From positions 62,001-126,000 of the forward strand of contig SVUJ01000004.1 in the NCBI GenBank assembly GCA_015063305.1: a stretch of DNA of 64,000 nucleotides, given 5' to 3'. This document shows positions 8,217 through 17,217 of the stretch, piece after piece (the first letter of the stretch is position 1; every line of letters starts with the position of its first letter). The notes beneath the pieces are model-generated. The model had not been told where the DNA came from. It saw only the letters and a list, made by a program, of their open reading frames with translations, and did no database searches. Position numbers and translations under genes: made by a program. This DNA is from Oscillospiraceae bacterium. GTDB taxonomy: Bacteria > Bacillota > Clostridia > Oscillospirales > CAG-272.

Positions 8217-9428
8217 TTATGTATTTCCCGTAACTATTCGCGGTACTCTTGAGGTTATAAGACAGATGCACTCATATTCTATGGTGTCTGCCATTTTGGC
8301 AAGCTTTGTAAGCTCGTCTGCGGAATTTCCGAATATTATGACCTTATCCCCAACCTCGGCGTCGATGTCGGTGACGTCTATCATACACTGATCCATACAT
8401 ACCCGCCCTACAACGGTTGCCGTTCTTGCACCGTTCTTGGTGAGTACTGTCACGGTTGCGCCTGTATAGCGCCGGATAAATCCGTCGGCGTATCCTATCG
8501 GAATAACGGCGACAGTCCTGTCCTCCTCGGCGGTATATATGCCGCCGTAGCTTACGCTATCTCCCGCAGAGAGCGTGTGCTTATGCGCGATAACGGTGCA
8601 CAGCTTCATTACAGGGAGCAGTCCGTACTTGTCTACCGTTCGTGAGCTGTGTGTTCCGTACAGGGTTATGCCCACGCGGCAGGCATCAAAATGGTATTCG
8701 GGGAATCCCATAGTGGCGGCGCTGTTGCAGACGTGTCTGAATTTTACGTCTATACCCGCATCAAGGAGCGCTTTGTCGGTTTTTTGAAAACGTTCCGCTT
8801 GTAAAGTGGTGAACGAGTGGGGAGAAAAGTCCTCAATATCCTCGTCTGCCTTGGAGAAGTGGGTAAACATTCCACAAATATCTATATTTTTGCATTTTGA
8901 TATCTCTACTATTTGCGATACCGTTTTTGATATGTCTTCGTCCGTCTTTGCGGCAAAGCCAATGCGGTTCATTCCCGTGTCAAGCTTTATGTGAGCGCGT
9001 ATTTTTACTTTTGCTTTTTCAGCTTCCTTTGCAAGCTCGCGGGCAAAATCGGGGTCTATGAGCGATGCGGTGATCTTGTATTCCGCAAGAAGCGCTGCCT
9101 GGCTGGGCAGAGTATAACCGAGCAGCAATATCTCGGCATCAGACTTCACGGCATTGCAGACGTTTCGTATATCGATAGCTTCCTCTATTGATGACACGCC
9201 AAAAAAGCGGCATCCCTCCTCAAGCAACGCAAGACAACAGTTCTTTGCACCGTGCCCGTAAGCGTCTGCCTTGAGTACACACATCACAGCCGTATTCTTT
9301 GAGCTTTGAGATATAATATCCTTTATTTTTCTATAGTTGTGTTTAAGCGCTCCAATATCTATCTCGGCATAGGATTTATGGTTTCCGAGCATAGGCATTG
9401 AAGAGTAAAGATGATATTTTTTCTTCAT
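8217..9428 (-). CDS. alr: Alanine racemase
   Basis: A PLP enzyme interconverting L- and D-alanine for peptidoglycan. The catalytic lysine is in VLKADAYGHGA (K53) and the partner tyrosine in VSYGGIY near residue 285; the C-terminal domain ends with the usual EYECICLITSRVPRIV. The start chosen is the ATG at 9428. The longer frame to 9461 begins inside the -10 element of the promoter at 9460-9488, so it cannot be the start. About 403 residues is somewhat longer than most Alr proteins because of a short N-terminal tail. Confidence 0.95.
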   Translation of the reverse strand: MKKKYHLYSSMPMLGNHKSYAEIDIGALKHNYRKIKDIISQSSKNTAVMCVLKADAYGHGAKNCCLALLEEGCRFFGVSSIEEAIDIRNVCNAVKSDAEILLLGYTLPSQAALLAEYKITASLIDPDFARELAKEAEKAKVKIRAHIKLDTGMNRIGFAAKTDEDISKTVSQIVEISKCKNIDICGMFTHFSKADEDIEDFSPHSFTTLQAERFQKTDKALLDAGIDVKFRHVCNSAATMGFPEYHFDACRVGITLYGTHSSRTVDKYGLLPVMKLCTVIAHKHTLSAGDSVSYGGIYTAEEDRTVAVIPIGYADGFIRRYTGATVTVLTKNGARTATVVGRVCMDQCMIDVTDIDAEVGDKVIIFGNSADELTKLAKMADTIEYECICLITSRVPRIVTGNT

Positions 9429-9459
9429 AACAAACTCTCTATCACAGTTATACATAAAC

Positions 9460-9488
9460 ATTTTATCACATTATCTCTCCTGTTTCAA
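9460..9488 (-). promoter_or_regulatory. Sigma-A promoter of alr
   Basis: Read on the minus strand: TTGAAA (9488-9483), a 17-base spacer and TAAAAT (9465-9460). It places transcription start just ahead of the ATG at 9428. Confidence 0.7.
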
Positions 9489-9565
9489 GGATATTTTTTA
9501 GTATTAAAAGATATTTTTTCTCATATTGTATTTTAAAGGAATTATTCGGGGGGCAGGTGCAAATA

Positions 9566-10081
9566 ATGAAAAGGGTGTTGGCTCTGTTTTTGCTTTTATT
9601 TATCTTGTCGGGGTGCGGACCGACCGACAATATATCTCTTACTTATGCGGGAAAGGATATTGAATGCGAGATAGCTTACGCGTGGGACGATATGAATATA
9701 CGCGGTATATTTAAATCGCGCAAGAGCGAGGCGGGGAGAGATATTGAATTTACCTTTATTGAGCCCGACGCGCTTTGCGGCGTGAGGGTGAAAAGAGTGG
9801 ATACAGAGGTATCGGCAGAGCTTGACGTCATAGAGATATGCGCCGACGAGTTCGCACCCTGGCTTGGGGTAGAAGCCTTGTTTAAAAGTGAGGGTGAGAT
9901 CGTGGAGTCCTCGCTCACCGAGCTTGGTGGGGAGCGGCTCAACAAGGTAGTTCTATCGACCGAGGACGGGAATAGGCTTGAAATATTCCTTTCGGGGGAT
10001 AGCGGATATCCTGTGATGGTATGCGGGGCGGTGAACGGACGTCCTGTTGAGGGAAAGGTGCTTAGATTTACGGAAAAATAG
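9566..10081 (+). CDS. Small lipoprotein of unknown function
   Basis: A 171-residue lipoprotein: MKRVLALFLLLFILSGCGP is a lipoprotein signal with lipobox L-S-G-C, followed by about 150 residues of beta-rich, acidic sequence with no motif I recognise. The start is the ATG three codons into the open frame, with AGG spaced eight bases before it. It lies 14 bases ahead of the glycosyltransferase/pyruvyl-transferase gene, so both are probably one operon and a cell-envelope role is a reasonable inference. The location outside the membrane is confident; the function is open. Confidence 0.75.
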   Translation: MKRVLALFLLLFILSGCGPTDNISLTYAGKDIECEIAYAWDDMNIRGIFKSRKSEAGRDIEFTFIEPDALCGVRVKRVDTEVSAELDVIEICADEFAPWLGVEALFKSEGEIVESSLTELGGERLNKVVLSTEDGNRLEIFLSGDSGYPVMVCGAVNGRPVEGKVLRFTEK

Positions 10082-10095
10082 AAGGGAAGTAGGGT

Positions 10096-12111
10096 ATGAG
10101 GATACTTATGCTGGTCGCGGAGCTCGACATCGGTGGGGCGGAAACCCACATATGTGAGCTTTCAAGGGAGCTTGCCAAGCAGAAAAATGAGGTCTTTGTG
10201 GTATCGGGTGGGGGAAGAATGACAAAATCGCTTTGCGACAACGGAGTGAAGCATATCAAGATCCCTTTGGGTGTGTCGAACCCCATATCTATGTTATTTT
10301 CTTACTTCCGTTTGCGCCGTTTGATAAAAAACGGCGCTTTTGATATAGTACACGCTCATTCAAGACTTGCTTCTTTTATGGCAGAGCGCATAACTCGCCA
10401 TCTCGGGTGTGCTTTCGTTACCACCGTTCACGCAAAATTTTCCCTCTCTCCAATAAAAAAGTATATGACGAGGTGGGGGAGCTATACCATAGCTGTGAGT
10501 GAAGATCTTTGGGAATATCTGAGGGAAAATTATGACGTATCCCCCGACAGAACGCGAATAATATCAAACGGAGTGGATACGGCTCGATTTTTGCCCAATC
10601 GCAAAAGTGGAGAGAAAGTGGGGAAAAGGATAGTTTTTGTCAGTAGGCTTGATGCCGATTGTTCGGAAGGCGCGTACGCGCTCGTTTCTGTTGCCAAGGA
10701 TCTGTCTGCGCGCTACGAAAAACTCAATATCGAGATCATTGGCGGGGGAGAGGAATATCATAAGCTCTGCGAGGCGGCGCAGAGTGTGAACGGAGAGCTC
10801 GGATATCCTTGCATTATAATGTCGGGCGGTTGCTTGGAGATTGAAAAGCGCATATCGTCGGCTGATGCCTTTGTGGGGGTATCGAGGGCGGCGCTTGAGG
10901 CGATGTCCTGCGGTGTGCCCGTGGTCCTTGCGGGAAATGAAGGTTTTTTGGGAGAGATAGATAGATCAAACCTTGATATAGCTAAAAAAAGCAATTTTTG
11001 TGCAAGAGGGTGCGAAGCTATCAGCGAGAAGAAATTGTTTGATAGTCTTTGCTCGGTCTTGGATATGTCCGAGGAAGAAAGAAAAAAGAGGGGAGAGCTT
11101 TTGAGAGAATATGTTATAGAGAACAACAGCGTGCTTGATATGGCGCGTAAAACGCTTGAGGTATACCGCACTCAGATATCCGAATGCCCTTGCGGTCACG
11201 ACGTGTGCATCTGCGGTTATTACGGCTTTGGAAATACGGGAGATGAGATCTTGTTGGGACAAGCTATAAAGAGGGCGAGGGAGAGATTTGGTGGCGGCAT
11301 AACGGCGTTTACAAAATCTCCGAGGAAAGACAGATGGCGTTTTGGAGTGAGGTGTGTATCAAGGTCAAATGTTTTTTCTATGATCAGAGCCATCAGAAAA
11401 AGCCGACGTCTTATTTTTGGCGGCGGTACGCTTTTTCAGGACTCTACGAGCTTGCGCTCATTTTTTTATTACGCGCTTATTGCTGAAATTGCTATAAGAT
11501 GCGGAGCTTCGATAGAGTTTTGGGGGAGCGGACTTGGGCCTCTTAAAAGTAGAATTTCCAAAAAGCTTCTGGGGAGGATTCTTGATAAGAGCTCGTATAT
11601 AGGGCTTCGCGACAAACGCTCCTTAAAATTGGCGGAAGAGCTTGGCGTGGTGGGGGATAAGATAGTTTACGACGCGGATATGGCGCTTCGGGTGGGGGCG
11701 TGTTCCCGTGACAGGCTTGAATATCTGATGCGAAGACTTGATATTACAAGCAAGGAGCGCTTTTGTGTTGTTTCAGTATCGGGAAGATGCGGAAATGCTG
11801 AGCTGAATATACTCGAAAACAGGATCTCGGAGCTTATCGGACAAGAGATAAAATGTATAGTGGTGGGGATATTTCCCAAGGAAGATAGAGAAATATCGCT
11901 AATTTTATCGAATAAGTGGGGAATAAAGTATACAGAGCGGCTTTCGGGCTCGGAGCTTGTTGGCTTGTTATCCTGTGCTGAGTTCGCCTGCGGTATGAGG
12001 CTGCATTTGCTGATACTTGCCAAGGCGGCGGGCGCAAAATTTGAGGGGATAGGCAAAGATCCGAAGATAAGCTCATTTTGCGAGGAGTACGGCGGAAGGT
12101 ATCTTGAATAA
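10096..12111 (+). CDS. csaB: Fusion: GT4 glycosyltransferase plus CsaB-type polysaccharide pyruvyl transferase
   Basis: A 671-residue two-domain enzyme. Residues 1-360 are a GT4 glycosyltransferase: MLVAELDIGGAETHICELS at the N-terminus, VHAHSRLASF, and an acceptor/donor fold with SNGVDTARF and ALEAMSCGVPVV. Residues from about 367 are a CsaB-like pyruvyl transferase: YYGFGNTGDEILL, IFGGGTLFQD, EFWGSGLGPL and a C-terminal FACGMRLHLLILA. CsaB adds pyruvate ketal to secondary wall polymers, the anchor for SLH-domain surface proteins. A fusion would put sugar transfer and pyruvylation in one chain. GT4 substrate is unknown. The gene follows a lipoprotein gene and precedes ddh. Confidence 0.88.
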   Translation: MRILMLVAELDIGGAETHICELSRELAKQKNEVFVVSGGGRMTKSLCDNGVKHIKIPLGVSNPISMLFSYFRLRRLIKNGAFDIVHAHSRLASFMAERITRHLGCAFVTTVHAKFSLSPIKKYMTRWGSYTIAVSEDLWEYLRENYDVSPDRTRIISNGVDTARFLPNRKSGEKVGKRIVFVSRLDADCSEGAYALVSVAKDLSARYEKLNIEIIGGGEEYHKLCEAAQSVNGELGYPCIIMSGGCLEIEKRISSADAFVGVSRAALEAMSCGVPVVLAGNEGFLGEIDRSNLDIAKKSNFCARGCEAISEKKLFDSLCSVLDMSEEERKKRGELLREYVIENNSVLDMARKTLEVYRTQISECPCGHDVCICGYYGFGNTGDEILLGQAIKRARERFGGGITAFTKSPRKDRWRFGVRCVSRSNVFSMIRAIRKSRRLIFGGGTLFQDSTSLRSFFYYALIAEIAIRCGASIEFWGSGLGPLKSRISKKLLGRILDKSSYIGLRDKRSLKLAEELGVVGDKIVYDADMALRVGACSRDRLEYLMRRLDITSKERFCVVSVSGRCGNAELNILENRISELIGQEIKCIVVGIFPKEDREISLILSNKWGIKYTERLSGSELVGLLSCAEFACGMRLHLLILAKAAGAKFEGIGKDPKISSFCEEYGGRYLE

Positions 12112-12138
12112 AATCTCTTTAAATCATATTGAAAACTA

Positions 12139-12167
12139 TTGAAAAGGGCGTGGGGGTGTGTTATAAT
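12139..12167 (+). promoter_or_regulatory. Sigma-A promoter of ddh-araB
   Basis: TTGAAA, a 17-base spacer and TATAAT. A GCCGCG/CGCGGC hairpin (12185-12207) sits in the leader just before the ddh ribosome site and could modulate translation. Confidence 0.75.
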
Positions 12168-12225
12168 ATGTCTGTATTTTTTAAGCCGCGCCTTGTATTT
12201 GCGCGGCGGAAAGGCTATTTGCGAT

Positions 12226-13212
12226 ATGAAGACGAGAATTGGTATTTACGGATATGGAAATCTTGGCAGGGGAGTGGAGAACGCTCTGCGCCAAAATCCT
12301 GATATGGAGCTTGTGGCGGTGTTTACACGAAGAGATCCCGCAAGTCTTAAGATAGCTACCGAGGGCGCGAAGGTCCTCTCTGCGGCTGATGTGGAGAAAT
12401 ATGCAGACGATATAGACGTTATGGTTATATGCGGCGGAAGCGCTACTGATCTGCCCGTGCAGACCCCCGCTCTTGCCAAATACTTTTGTGTTATAGACAG
12501 CTTCGACACCCACGCGAAGATCCCCGAGCATTTCGCAAAGGTTGACACCGCTGCAAAAGAGGGCGGAAAGACCGCTATGATATCGGTGGGCTGGGACCCC
12601 GGTATGTTTTCTGTCAACCGTCTTTATGCGGGGGCTATACTTCCCGACGGCAAGGATTACACTTTTTGGGGAAAGGGAGTAAGTCAGGGTCATTCGGACG
12701 CTATTCGCAGAATAGAGGGAGTGCTTGACGCTAAGCAGTACACCATACCCGTCCAAGAAGCGCTTGATGCGGCAAGATCGGGTAGCAATCCCGAGCTTAC
12801 GACCCGTCAGAAGCACCTTCGTGAATGCTTCGTTGTAGCCGCAGAGGGTGCAGATCTTTCGAGAATAGAAAAAGAAATAAAGGAAATGCCCAACTATTTC
12901 GCCGATTACGATACTACCGTTCATTTCATAAGCGCGGAGGAGCTTCGCCGCGACCATAGCGGTATTCCTCACGGTGGTTTTGTTATAAGAAGCGGAAGAA
13001 CGGGCGCGGATCTTGAAAATAATCATATAATAGAGTACAGCCTGAAGCTCGATTCCAATCCCGAATTTACGGCGTCTGTGATAGTTGCTTATGCAAGAGC
13101 ACTTCACAGAATGTACACAGAGGGCGCGGTTGGCTGCAAGACGGTATTTGACGTTCCGCCCGCTTATCTGAGTCCCAAATCATATCTCGAAATTATTTCG
13201 AGCTTACTGTGA
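12226..13212 (+). CDS. ddh: meso-Diaminopimelate dehydrogenase
   Basis: An NADPH-dependent enzyme forming meso-diaminopimelate from tetrahydrodipicolinate in one step, for lysine and peptidoglycan. The Rossmann turn GIYGYGNLGRG is at residues 5-15. ICGGSATD, SFDTHAKIP, SVGWDPGMFS and FWGKGVSQGHSDA are the family's substrate and cofactor loops. The 328 residues are normal. The ATG at 12226 follows GGAAAGG; a longer frame starts inside the promoter. It pairs functionally with lysA at 33806-35107, which decarboxylates the product. The ribulokinase gene starts 10 bases downstream. Confidence 0.95.
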   Translation: MKTRIGIYGYGNLGRGVENALRQNPDMELVAVFTRRDPASLKIATEGAKVLSAADVEKYADDIDVMVICGGSATDLPVQTPALAKYFCVIDSFDTHAKIPEHFAKVDTAAKEGGKTAMISVGWDPGMFSVNRLYAGAILPDGKDYTFWGKGVSQGHSDAIRRIEGVLDAKQYTIPVQEALDAARSGSNPELTTRQKHLRECFVVAAEGADLSRIEKEIKEMPNYFADYDTTVHFISAEELRRDHSGIPHGGFVIRSGRTGADLENNHIIEYSLKLDSNPEFTASVIVAYARALHRMYTEGAVGCKTVFDVPPAYLSPKSYLEIISSLL

Positions 13213-13222
13213 GGCACGTATT

Positions 13223-14869
13223 ATGTCTGAAAAGTATGCTATAGGTGTAGATTTTGGTACGCTGTCGGCAAGAGCGTTGGTGGTAAGAGCTTCCGACGGC
13301 GCGGAGCTTGGAGAGGCTGTTTTTGAGTATACGCACTCTGTGATGGAAAGAGAGCTTCCGTGCGGAATTAAGCTTTGCCATAACAGCGCCCTGCAAGACC
13401 CCGCGGATTACCTTGAGGCGCTTGGGAAAGTGATCCCCGAGGCTATGAAAACGGCGGGGGTCGATAAGGAAGATATATGCGGTATAGGTGTTGACTTTAC
13501 CAACTGCACACTTATTCCTGTATATTCCGATGGTACTCCTCTGTGCTTTGACGAAAAGTACAGAGAAGAGCCGCATGCCTATGCAAAGCTCTGGAAGCAC
13601 CACGCCGCGCTTGATGAAGCCGAGGAGCTTACCCGTATCGCCGCAGAGCGAGGAGAGGACTTTCTTTCAAGGTACGGCGGAAGGATATCCTGTGAGTGGG
13701 TATTCCCCAAGGTATGGGAGATACTTAAGCGCGCCCCCGAGGTCTATAGGGATACCGATAGATTTGTAGAAGCTGGAGATTGGGTCACCTGGATGCTTAC
13801 GGGAAAAGAGGTACACGCGCCGAGCTATGCGGGATACAAGGCGCTTTGGAGCGCTGACGAGGGATATCCCGACACCGAGTTTTTCGCCTCTCTTGACGAG
13901 AGGATGCGGGATATAGTTGGAACTAAGATAAGCAAGGATATTCTGCTTGACAACGTGAAAGCGGGGGTTATCGGAGAGAGGGGAGCGTGGCTCACATCTC
14001 TTTGCGAGGGAACACCCGTTGCGGTCGCTATGCCCGACGGACACTCTCCGCTACCTGCGATGAATATAACCGAGGCAGGTGAGCTTGCCATAATACTCGG
14101 AACATCTGCCCCGCATATAGTACACAGCGAGCGCGCTGTGAGTGTTCCCGGTGTGTGCGGTTACGCAAAATACGGGGCGTTGCCGGGAGTTTATACATAC
14201 GAGGCGGGACAGGCCTGTCTTGGAGATGGATACGACCGTTTTGTTCGCAATTTCGTTCCCGAAAGCTATAGCGAGCAGGCTCGCGCCGAGGGAATCAATA
14301 TACATAAATTCCTAAGAGAAAAGGCGAAGAAATTGCGCCCGGGGGAGAGCGGACTTATCTGTCTTGATTGGTTCAACGGAAACAGAAGTGTGTTGGTTGA
14401 CGATAGACTCACGGGTATGATACTCGGTCTTTCGCTCAGCACACGCCCCGAGGAAATATACAGAGCTCTTATAGAGGCAAGTGCTTTCGGCTCGAGAATG
14501 ATAATCGAGAACTTTGAGGAGCACGGAGTGCCGATAAAGAGCGTTTGCGTTGCGGGCGGAATAGCGCGCAAGGACGAGATGATGATGCAGATATACGCCG
14601 ACGTTATGGGCAGAGAGATAAAGGTTGCGGGAAGCACGCAGGCGGCGGCGCTTGGAAGCGCGATATACGCCGCGGTCGCGGGCGGCGCTTATGACAGCGT
14701 CGTTAAGGCATCCGAGAAAATGTCGAAGCCCGTTCACAAGGTATATTATCCCAATGAGGATAACAGAATAGTATATGAGGGTTTGTTTGAGGAGTATAAG
14801 AGGCTTCACGATTATTTCGGCAGAGGCGGAAATGACGTTATGAGGCGAATGGCGGATATGCGCCGATAA
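13223..14869 (+). CDS. araB: Ribulokinase-like FGGY carbohydrate kinase
   Basis: A 548-residue kinase of the ribulokinase branch of FGGY. GVDFGTLSARALVV at residues 8-21 is the ATPase phosphate 1 motif; GVDFTNCTLIPV, CEWVFPKVWEIL, PDGHSPLPAM, EAGQACLGD and the C-terminal CVAGGIARKDEMMMQIYADVMG are AraB-type signatures. It would phosphorylate L- or D-ribulose to ribulose 5-phosphate. No araA, araD or arabinose transporter is adjacent; it is 10 bases behind ddh and likely cotranscribed with it, an unusual pairing. Class is confident, exact substrate less so. Confidence 0.88.
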   Translation: MSEKYAIGVDFGTLSARALVVRASDGAELGEAVFEYTHSVMERELPCGIKLCHNSALQDPADYLEALGKVIPEAMKTAGVDKEDICGIGVDFTNCTLIPVYSDGTPLCFDEKYREEPHAYAKLWKHHAALDEAEELTRIAAERGEDFLSRYGGRISCEWVFPKVWEILKRAPEVYRDTDRFVEAGDWVTWMLTGKEVHAPSYAGYKALWSADEGYPDTEFFASLDERMRDIVGTKISKDILLDNVKAGVIGERGAWLTSLCEGTPVAVAMPDGHSPLPAMNITEAGELAIILGTSAPHIVHSERAVSVPGVCGYAKYGALPGVYTYEAGQACLGDGYDRFVRNFVPESYSEQARAEGINIHKFLREKAKKLRPGESGLICLDWFNGNRSVLVDDRLTGMILGLSLSTRPEEIYRALIEASAFGSRMIIENFEEHGVPIKSVCVAGGIARKDEMMMQIYADVMGREIKVAGSTQAAALGSAIYAAVAGGAYDSVVKASEKMSKPVHKVYYPNEDNRIVYEGLFEEYKRLHDYFGRGGNDVMRRMADMRR

Positions 14870-14897
14870 AGAAAATTCAATTTAGATAAAAAAACTC

Positions 14898-14926
14898 TTG
14901 ACAAAGACTTCTCGGTGTGGTATAAT
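14898..14926 (+). promoter_or_regulatory. Sigma-A promoter of rpsU
   Basis: A perfect consensus: TTGACA, 17 bases, TATAAT, matching the strong expression expected for a ribosomal protein gene. Confidence 0.92.
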
Positions 14927-14975
14927 ACCGTTTGATTAATTGCTTTGGCAATATGCGGAGGGAGGGAAAAAGAAA

Positions 14976-15152
14976 ATGGCAGAAATCAGAGTTAAAGAAG
15001 GCGAGTCCTTGGACAGCGCTCTTCGTCGCTTTAAGCGTGCAACTGCTCGTTCCGGCGTCCTTACCGAGCTTCGCAAGAGAGAACATTATGAGAAGCCCAG
15101 CGTAAAGCGCAAGAAAAAGTCAGAAGCAGCTCGCAAGAGAAAGTACAAATAA
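14976..15152 (+). CDS. rpsU: 30S ribosomal protein S21
   Basis: A 58-residue basic protein starting [20 protein letters not shown] and ending in a Lys/Arg-rich tail, the standard bacterial S21. The ATG is set by GGAGGGAGG upstream; the longer frame lacks any S21 similarity. It has its own consensus promoter and terminator, forming a single-gene unit. In many Firmicutes rpsU is next to yqeY; that gene is not seen here. Confidence 0.97.
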   Translation: MAEIRVKEGESLDSALRRFKRATARSGVLTELRKREHYEKPSVKRKKKSEAARKRKYK

Positions 15153-15179
15153 TTTTGTAATAACTTTTGTAACAACTAA

Positions 15180-15208
15180 GGAGTACCGAAATACGGTGCT
15201 CCTTTTTT
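15180..15208 (+). terminator. Terminator of rpsU
   Basis: GGAGTACCG pairs with CGGTGCTCC (one wobble) around AAATA and is followed by six T. Confidence 0.93.
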
Positions 15209-15282
15209 GCGCTTATTTTACTTTTTTGCCGATTATTTTTATAAATAGGTAAAAATTACAGAATAATTATTTTTTATAACCC

Positions 15283-15311
15283 TTGAAAAGATATTCTAAA
15301 TATGATAAAAT
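15283..15311 (+). promoter_or_regulatory. Sigma-A promoter of the S11 carboxypeptidase gene
   Basis: TTGAAA, a 17-base spacer and TAAAAT, 30 bases before the ATG. Confidence 0.75.
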
Positions 15312-15341
15312 GTAGAAAATGATGTTGAAAAGGAATCTGAA

Positions 15342-16433
15342 ATGAAGAACAAGAACGGTTTTGATAAGTCCGAGAAGACTATAACTATAAAGCCCGCTTT
15401 TTTGGTGCTTCTTCTTGCCACGGTGGCGCTTATCGTTGCGCTTACGATAGGACTTGTGGTGGTAATGTGTCTTGACGACAGTGGCAGAGAAGAGCCGAGG
15501 CAGACGCAGGAAGATGACGAGGGCAAGAACCCCTCAAAGCCTGTGGGATCTAATTCAAAGGCGCTGTTTCCGACTGTAGAATCCCGCTCAAGCTATAAGA
15601 TATCTATCTCGGGAAGCGTTGTTAAGCTTACTGATGAGATAGGCGGAAACAATACGGTGCTGGTCAAGGTGGGTGCGGACAGCCTTACCTCAATAGTGGA
15701 AAAGAACGCAGATGCTAAGATGTATCCCGCTTCTATGACGAAGGTGATGACACTTCTTGTGGCGTGCGAGAGGGTGACAGACCTTGAGGAAAAGCTTACG
15801 GTCACTCAGGAGATAGCCGACTTTGCCGCAGCCAACGATGGCTCGGGGGCAGGGCTTAAGGTCGGAGAGAGCTATACCGTTGAAGATCTTCTTTACCTTA
15901 TTGCATATCAGTCTGACACAATAGCCTCGATACTCATAGCCGAGCATATCGTGGGCAGCGAGGCGGCGTTCGTTGAGCTGATGAATGCAAAGGTAGCTGA
16001 GCTTGGTCTTACGGGTACGAGATTTGATAACTGTACGGGTCTTTACAGCGAAAACAATTATTCTACCTGTAAGGATATCGCCTCTATAATGGCGTACGCG
16101 CTTGACAACGAGATGGCGTATAAGTGCCTTACATCTTACAGCGGACGTCCGATGGTGGTTGGAGGTACAGATTGTACTTTCTACTCGGGCTGGTATAGCG
16201 GCAGAGGCAACCGTTTGGGATTCGCGGACAACCCCAGACTTTCAAGCACTACTGTTATCGCGGGTAAAACGGGATACGTTGATGAGGCAGGGTTTACATT
16301 TGTTACCGTGGCTAAGGATAAAAGCGGCGGACTTTATATAAACGTAACGGTTGGTCAGCCGAAGGGGCAGATGTACACCGCCGAGAAGTTTATGAAGGAT
16401 GTTAAAATGATATATAATACATACGCAAAATAA
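15342..16433 (+). CDS. Serine D,D-carboxypeptidase family S11, membrane-anchored
   Basis: A penicillin-binding D-Ala-D-Ala carboxypeptidase trimming peptidoglycan stem peptides. Residues 18-44 form an N-terminal membrane anchor, followed by a charged linker. The catalytic S131-M-T-K134 and the K309-T-G motif are intact. The middle S-x-N motif reads S191-D-T193: the serine remains but the usual Asn is Thr, which may alter activity. The ATG follows AAGGA. It is 18 bases ahead of the cytidylate-kinase-like gene and cotranscribed with it. Two other S11 homologues are in the window. Confidence 0.88.
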   Translation: MKNKNGFDKSEKTITIKPAFLVLLLATVALIVALTIGLVVVMCLDDSGREEPRQTQEDDEGKNPSKPVGSNSKALFPTVESRSSYKISISGSVVKLTDEIGGNNTVLVKVGADSLTSIVEKNADAKMYPASMTKVMTLLVACERVTDLEEKLTVTQEIADFAAANDGSGAGLKVGESYTVEDLLYLIAYQSDTIASILIAEHIVGSEAAFVELMNAKVAELGLTGTRFDNCTGLYSENNYSTCKDIASIMAYALDNEMAYKCLTSYSGRPMVVGGTDCTFYSGWYSGRGNRLGFADNPRLSSTTVIAGKTGYVDEAGFTFVTVAKDKSGGLYINVTVGQPKGQMYTAEKFMKDVKMIYNTYAK

Positions 16434-16451
16434 AATATTGTGGAGGGAATT

Positions 16452-17069
16452 ATGTCGGGACTTATTATTACTATCGCGAGAGGTTTTGGAAGCGGAGGAA
16501 GAACTATCGGTAAGCTTTTGGCTAAGAGGCTTGACTGCGACTGCTATGATAACGATCTTATAAAGCTCGCGTCCGAGGAGAGCGGTATAAATATAGAGCT
16601 TTTCGGAAGAGCCGATGAAAAGGTGAAGACCAATCTGTTTAAGAGATACAACCGCAGCTACGGGGAGTACGTTCTCTCTCCCGACAGCGCCGAGTTCGTA
16701 TCCGATGACAACCTCTTTAACTATCAGGCAAAGATAATCAGAGATCTTGCGGACAAGAAAAACTGTATAATAATAGGAAGATGCGCGGACCATATCCTTC
16801 GCAATTATCCGGGTGTTATCCGTCTGTTCGTATATGCCGACGAGGAGACCTGCGTTAAGCACGTTGTGGAGCTTTACGGTATGCTCCCCGCAGAGGCTAA
16901 GAAGAATATCGAAAAGATAGACAAGTCGAGGGCGGCTTACTACAAGTATTATACCGACAAGAACTGGTATGACGTGGCAAATTACGATCTGTGCATAAAC
17001 ACCTCGGGTATGAGCTTTGAGGAAGCGACAGACGCTATAATGGCTTATATAAATACTGTTAGAAAGTAA
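16452..17069 (+). CDS. Cytidylate kinase-like family protein
   Basis: A 205-residue P-loop protein of the cytidylate kinase-like (AAA_26 type) family. IITIARGFGSGGRTIGKLLA at the N-terminus is the nucleotide-binding loop, and IIIGRCADHILRN is the conserved middle motif; DKSRAAYYKYYTDKNW is the lid-like Arg/Lys region. These proteins occur alongside the true Cmk in Clostridia, and their natural substrate is not established. The ATG at 16452 follows GGAGGG. The gene ends at a strong terminator. Confidence 0.85.
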   Translation: MSGLIITIARGFGSGGRTIGKLLAKRLDCDCYDNDLIKLASEESGINIELFGRADEKVKTNLFKRYNRSYGEYVLSPDSAEFVSDDNLFNYQAKIIRDLADKKNCIIIGRCADHILRNYPGVIRLFVYADEETCVKHVVELYGMLPAEAKKNIEKIDKSRAAYYKYYTDKNWYDVANYDLCINTSGMSFEEATDAIMAYINTVRK

Positions 17070-17090
17070 TATAAAGAAATATAAAGAAAA

Positions 17091-17118
17091 GGGAAATTCG
17101 AAGCGAATTTCCCTTTTT
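17091..17118 (+). terminator. Terminator after cytidylate kinase-like gene
   Basis: GGGAAATTCG pairs perfectly with CGAATTTCCC around AAG and is followed by five T. Confidence 0.92.
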
Positions 17119-17217
17119 GTTATGAAGATAAAGAGGGTGGATATGGAATCCACATTTATGAATTATTAAATAACATTCGCCGTCCTGTGGAGATCTTTAT
17201 TTGTATTCTTGTATTTT

